DNA from: Onchocerca volvulus
Taxonomy: Eukaryota; Nematoda; Chromadorea; Rhabditida; Onchocercidae
Reading direction: 5' to 3'
Assembly: GCA_000499405.2 (NCBI GenBank)
Contig: HG738138.1
Coordinates: forward strand, 3,274,368 to 3,338,367
Length of the DNA stretch: 64,000 nucleotides
Shown here: positions 38,701 to 51,984 of the stretch, one piece after another
Numbering within the stretch: the stretch's first letter is position 1
Layout: the number at the start of each line of letters is the position of its first letter
The notes under the pieces: generated by a model
What the model was told of the DNA's origin: nothing
The model's input: only the letters and a program-made list of their open reading frames with translations
The model's database searches: none
Program-made: the position numbers and the translations under genes

Positions 38701-40841
38701 GTTTTAAAAGTTTTCGAATTGTAAAAAATTTTCAAAATTATTCGCTATGGAGTAAAAAACGATTTCGAAAATTCTTATCACATATTTATCTCTTAACTCA
38801 TATTTTGAACAGTTAATAATTTCATACATGAACACAAGACTACAGGAAAATGCGAGCTAAATAAAGTACGTTGTTTGTGGTACTTTAATTACTTTGTTTA
38901 GTATAAATAATCATTTCATGCTACTTCAAAAAACTTTCCTCCTACTTTCGGCACGATGACCTAAATTGGAAATCAGACATATATCTGAGCATTTCTATGT
39001 TTGCATTTTATCTTCTCTTATCAGTTATCTGCTGTTGCTATTGCGGTACCAGTTACTGTGGCACATGCATTCTGAATAAATTATCAAGTCGAGTGATAAC
39101 GCTGCTAAATTATTTCGTATGGCAATGAAGTGTAATTTTGTAAAAATAAATTGAATAAATCTTCTCGTAGGGAAACGTATGGTTTAAATTATTCTGAATT
39201 CCTGAAACATTTGTTCTGATTCAGGAATAATACTATTTCAGTATATCATTTACCGGTCTTCTTTCCCCATCCGTTCATTTTTTCAGCTTGATCATGATAT
39301 ACATTCTTCTGGATTTTTGTCGCAGAATTAATTAATGAGAAAGATCTATTATAGATTTGTATTCAGTGTTATCCTTTCACAGTTAGCTTCATGATTATAT
39401 GACTAAAATCTATGACCAAAAGTCTCGAATTTACAACATGAATAATCTGGAGATTTTGTTAACTGTTGTCAAACGTCGTTGATAGAACTTACAAAATATT
39501 CTTGATTTACCTGTGAATTCAATTAATCGTTAGTAGTCACTTATTTTTGCTGTTTTGAACATTTCAAACGTAGATTGTATTCTACATCTGTACATTCTAC
39601 CCTTTTATACAAATATGATGTTCATTTTTTGAATATTTCATTTTCTTTTTATAAACATCTAAAATATTTTCGCTGACATATTATATATTCAGTAGGAGTT
39701 TCAGAGATCAGTGTTATTGAATGATAGAATTATTTTGTAACAATAATGGACTGGATCAAACATCTTACTCCATTATCTTCATTTGTTTGCTTAAAAATTT
39801 CTGACCTTTTTGCTTATACGGTAGGCGTGATGCCATAAACTTTCGATGCATTAGTGGAGAGCACTTTAGTTTTCTTAAGTGACAAGCATTCTAGGCCCTT
39901 TATGACAAATGACATGATATAATAAATGATTTCAAGTGATCCCTCTGATTTCAGTAGCGAGAAGTTATGAAAAACGAGAAATAATGGTATGGAATAGAAT
40001 TTCAAAATTAACAACAGGATGGTTTTTTTTTTTTTTTTTTCTTTCCATTTCTTGATCAAATTATTGAATGATACTGAAAATTGATTTTTTTAATTCAAAT
40101 TAAATCATGGACTATGTAGCCGATGTTGTCTTTTAAATGCTGTGAAAATATCATAAATCATTTGACTTTTATTTGACAAATCATAATTTTTTGTATTTCC
40201 CTACCACAGCCAATTTCGTGTCATCTGATTTTTTGTGTATTAATGGCATGTTTATAATCACTGCAATTCATTCGTCATCGTTTTATCCAATTTATCATTT
40301 TCATATATGCAAAAAATGCTGTGTCATTTTTCTTCTGCTCTAATTTACGACCTTGAATTACAACGAAAAATTTTCTACCGAAAAATTATCTTGATCATTG
40401 GACTTAAACAAGTGATAAAGGCATTTTCAATATTGGACAGAATTCGCAGTTTTAATAAAAAATTAATAGTTTTAATTTTTATGTTACTTTCTCTTCTTCA
40501 AATTAGATTTTCTTGGAATTTATATTCTGATAAAATTCTTTAATTGATAATGATAGCTGTAAACTCAGCTAGTGTATAAATTCTTGGAAGAAATTAATGT
40601 ATAAGTGCTTCGGTACGACAGAAAGTAGTTTGAAGTATGTTTAAATCATATAGTTTGAAATAATTTTAAACAGAATTACAAACTATTCAGGATTTAACAC
40701 ATTTGAATTAATTATATATCATTCATGCCTAATACCAAATATAAACTGGAAATCAAATAGCGTAGCGATGTGTTAAATAATTCTACACGTTCTTTTGACT
40801 AAACTCCAATTGTTTCAGAATTTTTACAAACTACGAAGAAA
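35763..40841. other. Intergenic, no gene seen
   Basis: About 5 kb of AT-rich DNA. The only long frame is 83 codons at 36419-36670 (+); it lacks a recognisable motif and splice partners, so I do not call it. No RNA gene or mobile element was identified. Confidence 0.55.
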
Positions 40842-42387
40842 ATGTCATCCTACAAGTTGTATTATTTTGATTTCATGGGACGAGCAGAAATAATCCGTCT
40901 GATATTTGCACAAGCTGAAATCCCTTATGAAGATGTTAGAATTCAAAGAGAAGAATGGGACAATTACAAGCAAAGTGAGCCGATAGAATTTTAAAAACAA
41001 TTCATACCAACCAGATAATCATTAATCTTTTTCATTTAAAAATTGTTCATTCATAAAAAAATTCCATTTAATTTTAGGGATGCCGTTTAAACAACTACCA
41101 GTTTTGGAAGTAGATGGTAAAATGTTGTCTCAATCTGTTGCGATCATTCTGTATCTCGCTAAAAAGTTTGGTTAGCATTGCATCGTTTATGAAACCAATA
41201 TAAATTAAACTAATAACACTGCACTTTATTTCAATTAAAAATCACGATGATTCAGATTTTCATTCAACGATTATAGAAATGAAATGGGAAAAATTTTCGT
41301 CAAAAAATTTTGAAAATCTCGGATATACCATTTTGTAAATAAGTTAAAAGAGAAAATTTTGAAGATCTTGTTGGAGAAAATGACTGGGAATTTGCGAAGG
41401 TGATAGAATTGCTTGGTGTAGGAGAAGATCTCATAGCACATTCAGTGCCTTGGTTTAAATGTGAAGATGCCGCTAGAAAGGTCGCTTTCGATTTTAATAT
41501 AACTTTTTGTTTTTAGATTAATTATAGGTACGGCACTATTAACAAACTCATCGATAGCACTTTTTCCAATTGATAAACATACTGCAATAATGCTAGTGGA
41601 TCTTTGTTAAACATTCTTCACAGATTTCTTCTTGCCATTGCTAATGGATTTATTCATTAGCATTTATTCACTCAAAATTATACATTTGTCATCTAGACAT
41701 AAAAAAGATTTTCCAGCTTCTCAACGTCATTTTATTGCATATTTAGCGACAAAATATAACTCGCATGGATACATTTCTTGTCAAACAACCACCAATATTT
41801 ACGATGGATTTGTAGCAAAAATTATTTTTGCCGCGTTCATCTCAGAAATAGACAAATAATGGAAATTTTTAAAATTTGCAGAAGGAAATATTGGCTGAAT
41901 TCGAAACAAAACATCTAGCTCCAACATTCAGATTGCTGGAAGATATCTTAGCCAAGAACGGTACCGGTTATTTTGTTGGCAAAAAGGTAAGCGAAACGAA
42001 TTGTATTTTTTCAGCTGATACGAAATCCCGCATTTGTTGGATTTCTTAAATAAAAATCATTGTGAAGCACGAATTAAAACAATCAAACGGAATTTCACAA
42101 AAAACTATCTTCGCAAAACTGAACTGAATATTATATTTAAACTGGAATTCTTGTTTAAAAGTTATAATATGAGCAGTTTATTTCTTATTGTCTACAAAAG
42201 GCTAACGATTCAATTTTTACAGTTGACAGCTGCGGATTTGAACATGTTATGCATGGTTGGACTCTTTGGTTCGTTATGTCCAAATTCAATTGCTCAACTA
42301 ACAAATTTGAATGATTTCAAGGATCGAATAATGAAACTGCCAAAAATCAAAAAGTGGGTTGAAACCAGACCAAAGACTGATTTCTAG
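40842..42387 (+). CDS. Glutathione S-transferase, sigma-class-like
   Basis: Five exons: 40842-40974, 41078-41170, 41365-41480, 41882-41986, 42223-42387 (TAG); 612 bases, 203 residues, the usual size. An acceptor at 40816-40818 leaves a 23-base leader, suggesting trans-splicing. The thioredoxin-like N-domain has the catalytic Tyr in YKLYYFDFMGRAEIIRL (Tyr8), the cis-Pro in FKQLPVLEVDGKMLSQS, and the glutathione-contacting Gln63-Ser64. The helical C-domain includes GTGYFVGKKLTAADLNM, the conserved N-capping/TAAD element, and ends KIKKWVETRP. This arrangement is typical of the nematode sigma-like GST expansion, whose members conjugate glutathione to xenobiotics and lipid peroxides and in some worms make prostaglandin D2. 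It is not the pi-class filarial GST. Exon 3 needs an AAG acceptor; alternatives a few bases upstream would change only residues around 76-82. Confidence 0.9.
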
Positions 42388-44049
42388 AACAGCTTCTTAA
42401 TTTGTATTATTTATGTTATAAGCATAATAACCTTTCGACTGGAAATTATTGGAAAAAGCGAAGGACAATGTATCCCACAATATTGATTTGATTCGAATCT
42501 TCTTCAGAACAAAGATCAGTAACATTTATTTGCAATTGTCATGTTGACCGGCGAAGGGCAGTTTCCTAATTCTTATTTTTATAAATTCTATCTCTGGTTT
42601 TTCTATCTATACAAATTCATTTCATGCCAAAACATTTCCAGAAACTTTCATATAATGAGTATTCTTAAACAATATTCCTATTCTTTTTCGTTAATTATAT
42701 TTACTAGATATAAAGTTAATGTATCCTTCCATCAGTACATATTTTCAACAGCTAATCTAATATTTGATTGGCTTTAGAAAATCAATAAGAAAGTTCTTCA
42801 TCGTATATTCCGAACAATTTATTCCAAATCGTACACGAAAAAAACTGCCATATCAGAAACAAAGAAAATTTTTCGTAATTATACAATAGTTTGCAGCCGC
42901 CCTCGTACTTCATTATTGGGGGAAAAAAAAAAAAACACAAGCCAGTTTCAGAATGTTCTTATCGAGATCGTCAATTAAAAATACAAGTTTGACCTAGAAT
43001 CTAATCTGAATTTGTTTCATCTTCAAGAAAGAACTGCTTATATTATTCAAAGATAACTTCAAGATTCACAACTTCAAAAGAGCCAAATCCCGTATTTCTC
43101 ATAAAGATTGTATCAGTGCAATGTAACTGATTTCGCCTTCACTAGCAATTATAGTGAAATAAGAGCAAGATCCATATTTGTATATTTATATGTATCCAAA
43201 GTCTCTACGAAGGATCATTTTGCGTGAAATGTCGCGAACTGCTTACCAAAGTTTAGATATCAAAATTGTGCCTTAAAATGTCTGCACACAAAAAGAGTAG
43301 TTGTACCATGTTCTATTTATCAATCAATCCATTTTTATCTTATCTCAAATATGTTTATCTATTACAAACAACGACTGGTAAACAATAGCGATTTTCCAAG
43401 AAAATTTTCGAGGTCAATTTTCTTGAAAATCAATTTAATGGAATTAGTTAATCACTTATTGTCCATAAAAATAAGATTCTGAATTTAAAAGTAAAGGTTT
43501 TAACACAAGATTGCTGAAGCATGATATCTCTTTCGACCAATTCCAAATAAGTTTACTAGTAATCAATAAATTCAGTAAAATATAAAACACGAAAATAGAA
43601 ATAATTGCTGAGCAAAAAAAAAAAAAAAAAAAAAAGACCAGACATGACAACACGTTTATTCAAGATCACCAGCTACTTCATGAATAAAGGAATGACACCC
43701 GAATCGAAACTTAAAAAATTAAAAACTGCTAACTAGAGTCACATGCAGGTGAATAATAATATAGATTTAGCAGTGGGATTAGATTTAATGATAAACTTCA
43801 ACAGACAAATTATCAGCACAATATGAAATCTATGAAAATAAAATTAATCGATGAATAGATACATAACAATTATGAGGATTTATAGCATAGCTTTAGATGT
43901 GTAAACACACTTTTTGTATTTTTTCTAACAATATTACCCCATTTTTCAGGATCTTTCAGGTATATTAATAATAATACATAAGAATGCAAAAAAAAGAAAG
44001 TAAAAAGACATGCATGCACTGATATGTATTGTAAGTAGAATTAAATGAA
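42388..44049. other. Convergent intergenic spacer
   Basis: Lies between the 3' ends of the GST gene (+) and the carrier gene (-). It is AT-rich, with a poly-A run near 43615-43635. The 78-codon frame at 42541 (+) has no recognisable motif and is not called. Confidence 0.55.
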
Positions 44050-45992
44050 TTAATATGGAACTTTTGGAATACCAAGAAAAAATTCTGCAATGCCTATATA
44101 ATACACCATTTGAGCAATACCGAAAAGCGGAGCCATTACCAACATCCGACATGCCGCACCTTTAAATAATGCCCGCGGACCTTCATGTCGTAATATTTTC
44201 CTAAAAAATCATTTTGTTCAGGAAAAAGAAAAAAAACTATTAGGTAATAAAATATCCAACAAATTTCAATATATTACTGAAAAAAAAAACATACGTGAAA
44301 GCATCAAAAATATTCCGATATTCCGTTTCACCCTCACCACGATTGATCAACTGCATACGCGTTTTGATTACTGAAATATCTAACAGTAGAATTACTTAGT
44401 TTGTATGAAAATATGAACGGAGAGTAGCTAAATATATAAAGACATAAGTATGTAGAAAGAAATCGTAGCAGTGAGGAATAAATTCTGTAATATCTTTGAC
44501 AGTTTCGAAGAATAATTCTATGATCTATTTTTCAGCAAAAAAAAAAAAAAAAAAAAAAAAATGGAAAGACCAAAATTTGGAAAAGAAAGTCAGAACGAAT
44601 TAAATAAATATTCACAACTTAACATTTAAAATCCACATCTCCGCGAAAAAATTATAAAAATTTCACACAGAATCTACCAAACCTACCATCTAATGGCGTT
44701 ACGGCAAACGAACTGAAAGCACCTGACGTTAAACCAGCACAAAATGAAGCGTAAAATACAGTTGTTCCGCTTCCATCGCTAGAACGAGGACCCTAAAAAT
44801 AAATAGTTGTCCACAAAATAGAAAAAAACACAAATTACAGGATAAAATAAAACTAATAAAAGTATTAATGATAAACAAAGACAATAAAAGATTGCTAAGA
44901 ATGAACGAACGTACTAACCAAACTGTTCAGATATGCAAATAACGGAAAATATAAAACAGAGAATGAGACATCACGAGCCATTGTTGGAGTAATACCCTTA
45001 TAAAGGCCAAAAATACCTTTTTTCCTCAACAGATCCATCGTCAAACTAATCGCAGATAATTTTTTTTGTCCCAGTCGCCCTTAAACAATTTGTTTCATCT
45101 AATTTTAAAAAACCAAAACTATATGTTAAAAATCAAAATGCTTAAAAAGGAAAAATTGGTAAATGAAAACTTCCTGAAGTAACCAAATAAAAAAACCTGT
45201 TCTTCCTGCATCTTGCATTTGAATTTTAAGCAGTTCCATCGGCGTTGTAACGATGATCTGACAAAATCCTGCTCCACCACCAGCTATCATTCCTCTTGTT
45301 AGAGATAAATGTTCTTGGTGTGGTACAGCAAGGTAAAATCGAAAACAATCATTTGCAACTAGCTTTATAGCCTTTTCAGGTGTTATAAGTAACACATTCA
45401 CTCCCATCCCAGAATACATTCCTCGTGCTTTTGCAAAAACAGTTCTTCCACCATGATGCCATGTTTGTTTTGCACAGTCGATTCTTGAAAAAAATTCTGC
45501 TTCAAAACGAGATTATCAAAAGTCACCAAATTTCAAACTCATAAGGAGGTAGTAAAATTGTTTTAAATTGCCAAGAGTTAGTGAAACGTGCCCTGCAATA
45601 CTGTTATTCATTAATGAAAAGATAAAGAATAACAAGGCACAAAAAATTAACTCACATTCCTTTATACTGAACTCTCCCATCACTAGAAACTCTTTGATTT
45701 TGCAGACGGGTTTTCACTAGATCAATTGGAAAAACACATGTTACGCCAACTATGCCAGCGGTTCCACCATTTATAATTTTTGGTAAATACCTAGAATTTA
45801 ATACATTATTTTTTAAACTGATATTTACTGTAAAATATACAGAGCAGTCAAGATTGAGATGTAGTTAACTTATTTCCCAAACATTACCAGAAGTTGACAA
45901 ATTTCAAATTGAGTCAAGCTAAATATAAAAAAACGAAAGAAAGAAACTTACGCAAAACTTTGGGAAGAGTTTGGCCTTTTTGTTGTATCCAT
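44050..45992 (-). CDS. SLC25A22: Mitochondrial glutamate carrier (SLC25A22/A18 type)
   Basis: Seven exons: 45992-45952, 45790-45656, 45483-45197, 45079-44919, 44792-44687, 44370-44295, 44200-44050; 957 bases, 318 residues, full family length. A probable trans-splice acceptor at 46020-46022 leaves a 27-base leader. All three repeats carry the Px(D/E)xx(K/R) carrier signature: [26 protein letters not shown] and TPLDVIKTRMQ. The blocks [15 protein letters not shown] and [14 protein letters not shown] point to the glutamate/proton symporter pair (SLC25A22 and A18) rather than to aspartate-glutamate or citrin carriers. It would import glutamate into the mitochondrial matrix through the inner membrane. 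Exons 45483 and 45079 both begin after AAG, required by phase and by the conserved DAGR segment and its surroundings. Vertebrates have two paralogs, and orthology to one of them cannot be assigned. Confidence 0.92.
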
Positions 45993-48358
45993 TCTAAGAC
46001 AAGGCGGAACTTGAAGTAACTGAAAAATATGTTTACGATACATACTACACTTTTTACAAAGCGCCTCTACGGACCATTTATTGTCTATTTGTCTCATCCT
46101 AAATTTTCGTTTACGAATAAAATTCCCTCTATTTTTTCAAAATAAATTTTCAAAATCCAATCTCTACAGAAACATTAGAAGATATGTCGAAGAAAGAAAA
46201 GAAGAAAATAAAAAATATTTTGACTATCATATAATCATAATTCGGAGAAAAAGAATTGGAAATATTGAAAATAGAATTGTGAAGAATGAAGAAATATTAG
46301 GAAATTAAAATAAACGAAAAATATCGATAATATTTCATAGGGCAAACAAAAACAATATCTGTTAGACGAGAATAAAAGATAACATGTATTCTTCTTTTCC
46401 TTCTTGGACAAAAAGTGCAGGAAATAACACAAGAAGTAATATCAATGAACTGTTTACATTGAAGTGTACTAAAGGGCAAGTGAATTGTGTATGATCAAAT
46501 CGGAACACTACTTTAACCGCGTTACAAAAAAACCTAATATGGATAAGTGCAATTGCAAAACCAGTTAAATTATCATTTTTTCATCGTATCGATTAGTTGA
46601 GTGAAACTGTTAGCAGTAAATGTTGTGATACCTTCTTTTTTTGATCAAGTATCTAGCTAATTCTTAATATTTTTAGATCTACATGCATTTTTTTACAGAA
46701 GAAGATTGAAGAAAATGGGGAGAGAAAATAATCTAAATCGAATTCTATAAGGCACATACATAAAATTTCTCAAAGTGAAATCTGCAAATCAAAAGAAATG
46801 GAAAATGCATACGCGGCATTCCCGTCATACGAATTTTGAGATTTCCTTAATTTCGCATCACTCGAATTTGAAGATATTACCTTCACAAGTCCACGATTTT
46901 CCTGTTTGTTGTCTATTACAGTCAATATGCCAATTGACTGGCTAGCAAGCTCCTGAAGCTCTCTTTAATCTCGATTTACATAAGCATCCGCATACGTACA
47001 TGACCTACCCTCGTTCCAGTAGTCGAATTCCAGATTACTGTTACAAGTCCAAACTTCTGGACAAAAATCGTTCCCATCAAAAAACAAAAAAAAAAAAAAA
47101 AATCTCGTAAGAACTTCATAAAATAAAGATCAAATATCCTTTTGATAAAAACATAGCACTTTAGTTACTTCTAAAATCTACATTTCTACAGGAAATGGCA
47201 TCATTATTAGGATGCATTTCAATACACCACAATCTTAAACAATATTTCAGGGAAAACCTTATGAAGTATATAGCCATCGAATTGAAGGTATACTGGCTTC
47301 AAAGGGAACTTAGACATTGAAAGTATAATCATCTTAAATTATTCGTTAGACTGTACGGAAATAACATCTAGCAAGACAAAAATTATTCATAAGTGAGTTA
47401 TGTGATAAGTTTCCCGCACAACGGCCATGTTACAACTGACAGTTTTGAAGATATTTTTTACTGATCATTAGGAAACGTCAAAAACAATAGCATTTCAAAT
47501 CAATAAGACAAAGAAAACCCGTAATAAAATACTGCAATCGTAAAGTAATACCATCATATATCAACCGAACGATAATACTATTATCTGATTACAACGGAAA
47601 TCACATTTCGTCTACTATTTCATTTAACACTTTAAATAAACAAATTTAATGCTTTATTGCAAAGTATTTTCTTAGTCGACTTCATATTTATATTAACGAG
47701 AAGAAGAGTTAAAATTCAACAAATTGGCGGACATGCAATTAAACAAATATCTGCCATATGAAAGTAGAACTGAATTTGATCTAAATCATCCTATACACCA
47801 ATACTGTAATAAAAGAACGCAACAACTAATTTCTGAAAGAAATGACGGAAATCAACAACGCATTTAAATACATTCTATTCAAATTCTGTATTCCTGGTCA
47901 AAAATGTTTATTATAAGTAGTACTGAGGAATTACAAGGCTCAAACAAGCTACAAGATTGGTAAAATATGAACTACGATTGAAATTGGTCTAAGGTTCAAA
48001 CTACAGATAGAAACAGAATTAAAGGCAGTGAAACAGACAAGCACCATCATTCCTGGATGTATTTTTCACAGTTCGCAAAAACAAATTATTAATAATCAAA
48101 AATATTACTTCTTGATTTAAAAGATGTTTTCATGAGTAATACTTTTTTAAAGCAGCATATGAATAAACTTTACTTGAAAATAAGAGACAGATTCGTTTTT
48201 GCACAGCTTACATTGAAATTCAATCTATCAATAATAGCTATTAATGAAGATAAAACTGGCTTTAACATTAATGGCTGTTTTTTATTTGGAAAATACAGCT
48301 CCCATCAATCACAGATTCATAATATTTCAAACCATAATAATCATGTTTCTAATGATGA
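45993..48358. other. Upstream region of the carrier gene; no further gene seen
   Basis: It contains the probable trans-splice acceptor of the carrier (46020-46022) and, at 48281-48286, a minus-strand AATAAA about 73 bases past the stop codon of the ERGIC2 gene. The 75- and 76-codon plus-strand frames at 46081 and 48132 are low-complexity and unsupported. Confidence 0.5.
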
Positions 48359-51300
48359 TTAAGTATCTATAACAATACCAGGTTGCACAATCTCTAAATG
48401 CCGATCGACTGGCCGGATTTTTTTTATTCTTTTCCACGTACTCATCCAAACAGTTGATAAACGTACACATATGTTATTCAATACAATACTTGTAGCAAAA
48501 ACTCCTCCAACTGCAGAACATAAACGTACAAGCAATTGCAACAGTGAACTGTAAAGAAAAAAATACATCACATCATTTTACGCTTGTTAATGTGACCATG
48601 ACTATCCCACCTAACTACTGATGCTGGAAGATTTTTATTTAACCTTTATTTTAAAATCAAAGAACTCAACAAATTTATAAAGCTTTTGCCACAGAACATT
48701 AACAAAAATTAAATATACGAAAAGAAAAGTAAATTTATGTTTGTTTTAAATAAGATGAAAAACTTACGATTGAATACGCCTGACTTCAATGACCGTTGCT
48801 GCAAATTCATAGTGAATAATGATGGCTGCATGTTTATGCACATCTTTTTTGGGTGTTTTTTTCTATAAAAACAACATCTAATACATATAGAATTGTGGCA
48901 AAATGAGTTCACTTGTAATTATGACAGTAAATCTTTTCAGCCTCATCACATTGAAAAGATTTGAACAATTTCACTAGATAGTTATGACTTGAAAGATATT
49001 TAAAAAAAGACTACCATAATGGAATCAAACAAAATATCAGTGAATTTGAGTTTTAGTTTCACAAACGAATTAATTAAAGACAGAAGTAACTTGAAATTAT
49101 TTTAGTAAAATCAAACCATAAACGTCACAGAATATTGATACGTAAGTGTAGAGCCACCAAAAAGACCACTGTGATATATTCTAGTAGGTACAATTTTTAA
49201 AAAATAACGAAATTCATCCACACCTGAAAGAAATTATAAGATTGAAAGATTTTATCTGGATAAGAGCCAAAATCATACAAACAAATAAAAAAGACCAAAT
49301 CGCAGCAGCCAAAGACTTCAAAAGTCTGTTTTAGTCAAAAAACAAAAACAAAGTATTGGTAGTAGTAGTAATAGTATTAGTAGTATTTGTATAGTAGCAA
49401 ATGTTATGTTCTTCTCCTTCTCCTTTTCATTTTTTTTTTTTAAATTCAAATTTAAGTTTAAAGAAAATATAATGGTATAAATAATTACACTGATAAGCAT
49501 TTAAACTTCTTTTTTAAGCGATGTATGCTTCCACGAAAATAAAAATTCAAAAAAGAAATAATTCGTGAAAAGAATCAACCGTTATATATATAACATGCTT
49601 AGGCTTAAGCATAAGCTTAAATCTAACCTGTCTCAGAAATCTGTTCTATTCCTGCTAGCGGAGTCACAAGACCGTAAATTCTCGGACCGAAATTGAACCG
49701 CTCAATTCGGTGAGAAACATTACCAGCTAGAAAGAAACTACTGCATTTATTCGTAGTCACTAGTTATTTCCGAGTGAAAATCTACTATTCAAAGTGATCT
49801 GATTAAACAATGCATTCGTTTAATTGATACTACGTTAATAGATTCCTTACCACTTGGTCAAACAATCAGATCAGTAATGAGTTTTTTAAAAAATATCAAT
49901 GGATAGTATTTGCTGAATAAACTAAATAATAAATTATAATAGCTAAATTAAGAGAGAGAAAAATAATAACAACAGAAAAAAATAATAATTAGAACATACA
50001 ACTATGTAAAAGAACTTACGGCTAGAAATCCCACCAAAATGAGCAAAAATGCCATCGACGCCTAGACCTTTACCAGTGCTAACAACAAAACTATCACCTT
50101 TGACTTTATTGACTCGCATGCGACCATGAATACGGCAAGCGGTGCCTTCATTCTTTTCTGAGTTACCTAAAACCAGAAAACTATGGAAATTCACAATTAA
50201 ATTTTTTGATTTCAAATCAAAACTTTAGAATATGCTCTTGCAAAAAAGTGGAAAAAAAGGATATAAAACTAAAGCATGTTTTTGATTGTATTATCATAAT
50301 GATACAGTTTCCATGTTAGGCTTTTCGCTTTAGTCTACATCAATCATTTCCAAAAAGAGAATGGAAGAGTATCGAATAGTAAGAGTCGCTTTATTCCTAT
50401 TTTAACTGTAGTCAATATTGGAAAAAATCCATTCTTCTGTCCACCAAAAAAGAAAGAGTTATGGTCCTTTATCTTACTTTTTTTGCTTTTTTGAAATATG
50501 ATCAGATAAAACTTACTCGCAACAACATGAAATACATTAAATCCATTTCCAATTAATATCAATGTTCCACCATCCATGGATTGCTTTGGGTTTTTCTTCC
50601 TTTCCAACTGTATCGCATGTGCTTCTTCACGCTGCTTTGTTTCTGCTTCAATTTTCAAACCTTCCTCCACTCGTCCGCTGACAAAAGTCATCTACAGAAC
50701 CCCACCAATGTTCAATAAATAAATATTTTAAAAATGATTGAGTGGAAACTAATTTACGAGGAAAATAAGCGCAGAAGAATCCTGTGATAAATTTCGAGAA
50801 AAATGATACAGTGTGGCACATAACTAAGTGATTGAAAAAACAGAAAGCGACTTTTTTGCCCTGAAGTATAACCATGACGTGTTGGAAACAAATAAAATTA
50901 CTTCGTCAAGACTCTTGAACAAAGTAGTTCCTTCTTTGCTACGACGTTGTACTTTTTTCAATTCGTTCCAATACATCGCTTCCTTTTCCGTAAATTCGAA
51001 ACGCGTTGGATCATGTTTGAATTCATTCACGGTATTGAATTCGTTTGAAGCAGTACCCGTAAGATGTGCCATCAAGTTTGTACAGGGAGTTGCAACTATT
51101 ATATCCAATTCCAACTCAGGATGCCTAAATTTAAAAACGAAAAGAGACTCGTTAGTTTCTAAATTTCACCCAAAGCATACAAGTCTGCATGAGGAATGAC
51201 TTTATAATAGGGATAAAAAGAAATTTCTACTTACTCACTGTAAGCTGTATCCACTGAGAATCTATAATAATGTCCTTCTTCATCATAAAAATAATTCCGC

Positions 51301-51963
51301 AGCTCGCCAAAGACCAACACTGCGATGATAATAAATGCTAAAGTTGCAACTGCAAAATAAGCACTGAAAGAAATCAAATAAAAAAGTCATCAAACAAACA
51401 ATGAGTCCTTATTCAAATTTCTCTTGATTACTTAAGCTAAAATCAAAGTGCTGCAGTCAAATGTCAAATATATTTAACATTAAACTATTTTTGATATGAA
51501 TCACATATAACATTAGAAAAACATCCGCGTATGAGCATCTCAACAACTTATCATCTGATCAATCAGTTTTGCAAGTTATAATTTTGTTGGTTGATTTTAA
51601 CCGTGTAATGTTAGATCTAAAAAATTACTTCAACAGCCATACACAACAAGGCGTTATTTCCCGGAAATAGCTACTAAAAATGAATATAAATTAGCTGAAA
51701 ATTTAACATATGCCTTTTCTAGCTACAAGTGAGATAACCAGGAATGGTGGCACAAAAATCACGTGGGATAATACAAGTGAGATAACTAGGAACAGCGGCA
51801 AATTTTGAAAAAAAAAAAAAAAAGAAAACTCACGGAATCCACCGGTAGCTCGTTTCTCCTCACTAACTTCATCCACAGTTTTGTTAAATGCATCAAAATT
51901 ACGGACAACTTCCTGGACCGGACGTCTTTGACGAAGTGTCGTACTAGTTAATAGCGATGACAT
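48359..51963 (-). CDS. ERGIC2: ERGIC2 (Erv41-like) ER-Golgi cycling membrane protein
   Basis: Nine exons: 51963-51834, 51349-51235, 51124-50902, 50691-50517, 50166-50020, 49726-49628, 49223-49117, 48862-48768, 48548-48359; 1281 bases, 426 residues, all in phase. The layout is that of the Erv41/Erv46 family: a short cytosolic N-terminus (VRNFDAFNKT), a membrane helix at about 44-60 (LATLAFIIIAVLVFGEL), a large lumenal beta-rich domain and a second helix near the C-terminus (LLVRLCSAVGGVFATSIVL). Lumenal markers include GTACRIHGRMRVNKVKGD, VSHRIERFNFGP, PLAGIEQ and FLKIVPTRIY, which fit ERGIC2 better than ERGIC3 because the Cys-rich ERGIC3 segment is absent. It should pair with an Erv46-type partner in COPII/COPI cycling and glycosidase I retrieval. 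It is about 50 residues longer than human ERGIC2. A trans-splice-like acceptor at 51982-51984 leaves an 18-base leader. Confidence 0.93.
51724..51801. repeat. Direct repeat, about 30 bp, 48-bp period
   Basis: TACAAGTGAGATAAC(C/T)AGGAA occurs at 51724 and again at 51772, with related flanking bases (AATGGTGGCAC / AACAGCGGCAA). It lies in the first intron of the ERGIC2 gene, close to its donor site. Confidence 0.75.
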
Positions 51964-51984
51964 ATTTATTTATGTCCAACTCTG

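Noticed and set aside
41341..41365. GST exon 3 starting at VKRENFED
   Set aside because: It also needs a non-canonical acceptor and adds residues that do not fit the usual FG-x-GE/K-x-DW spacing; the start at 41365 was preferred but not proven.
46900..47050. Possible tRNA or small RNA around a GAATTCGACTACTGGAA segment
   Set aside because: No matching A and B boxes or cloverleaf could be drawn.
50828..51199. 123-codon plus-strand frame
   Set aside because: It is the antisense shadow of ERGIC2 exon 51124-50902.
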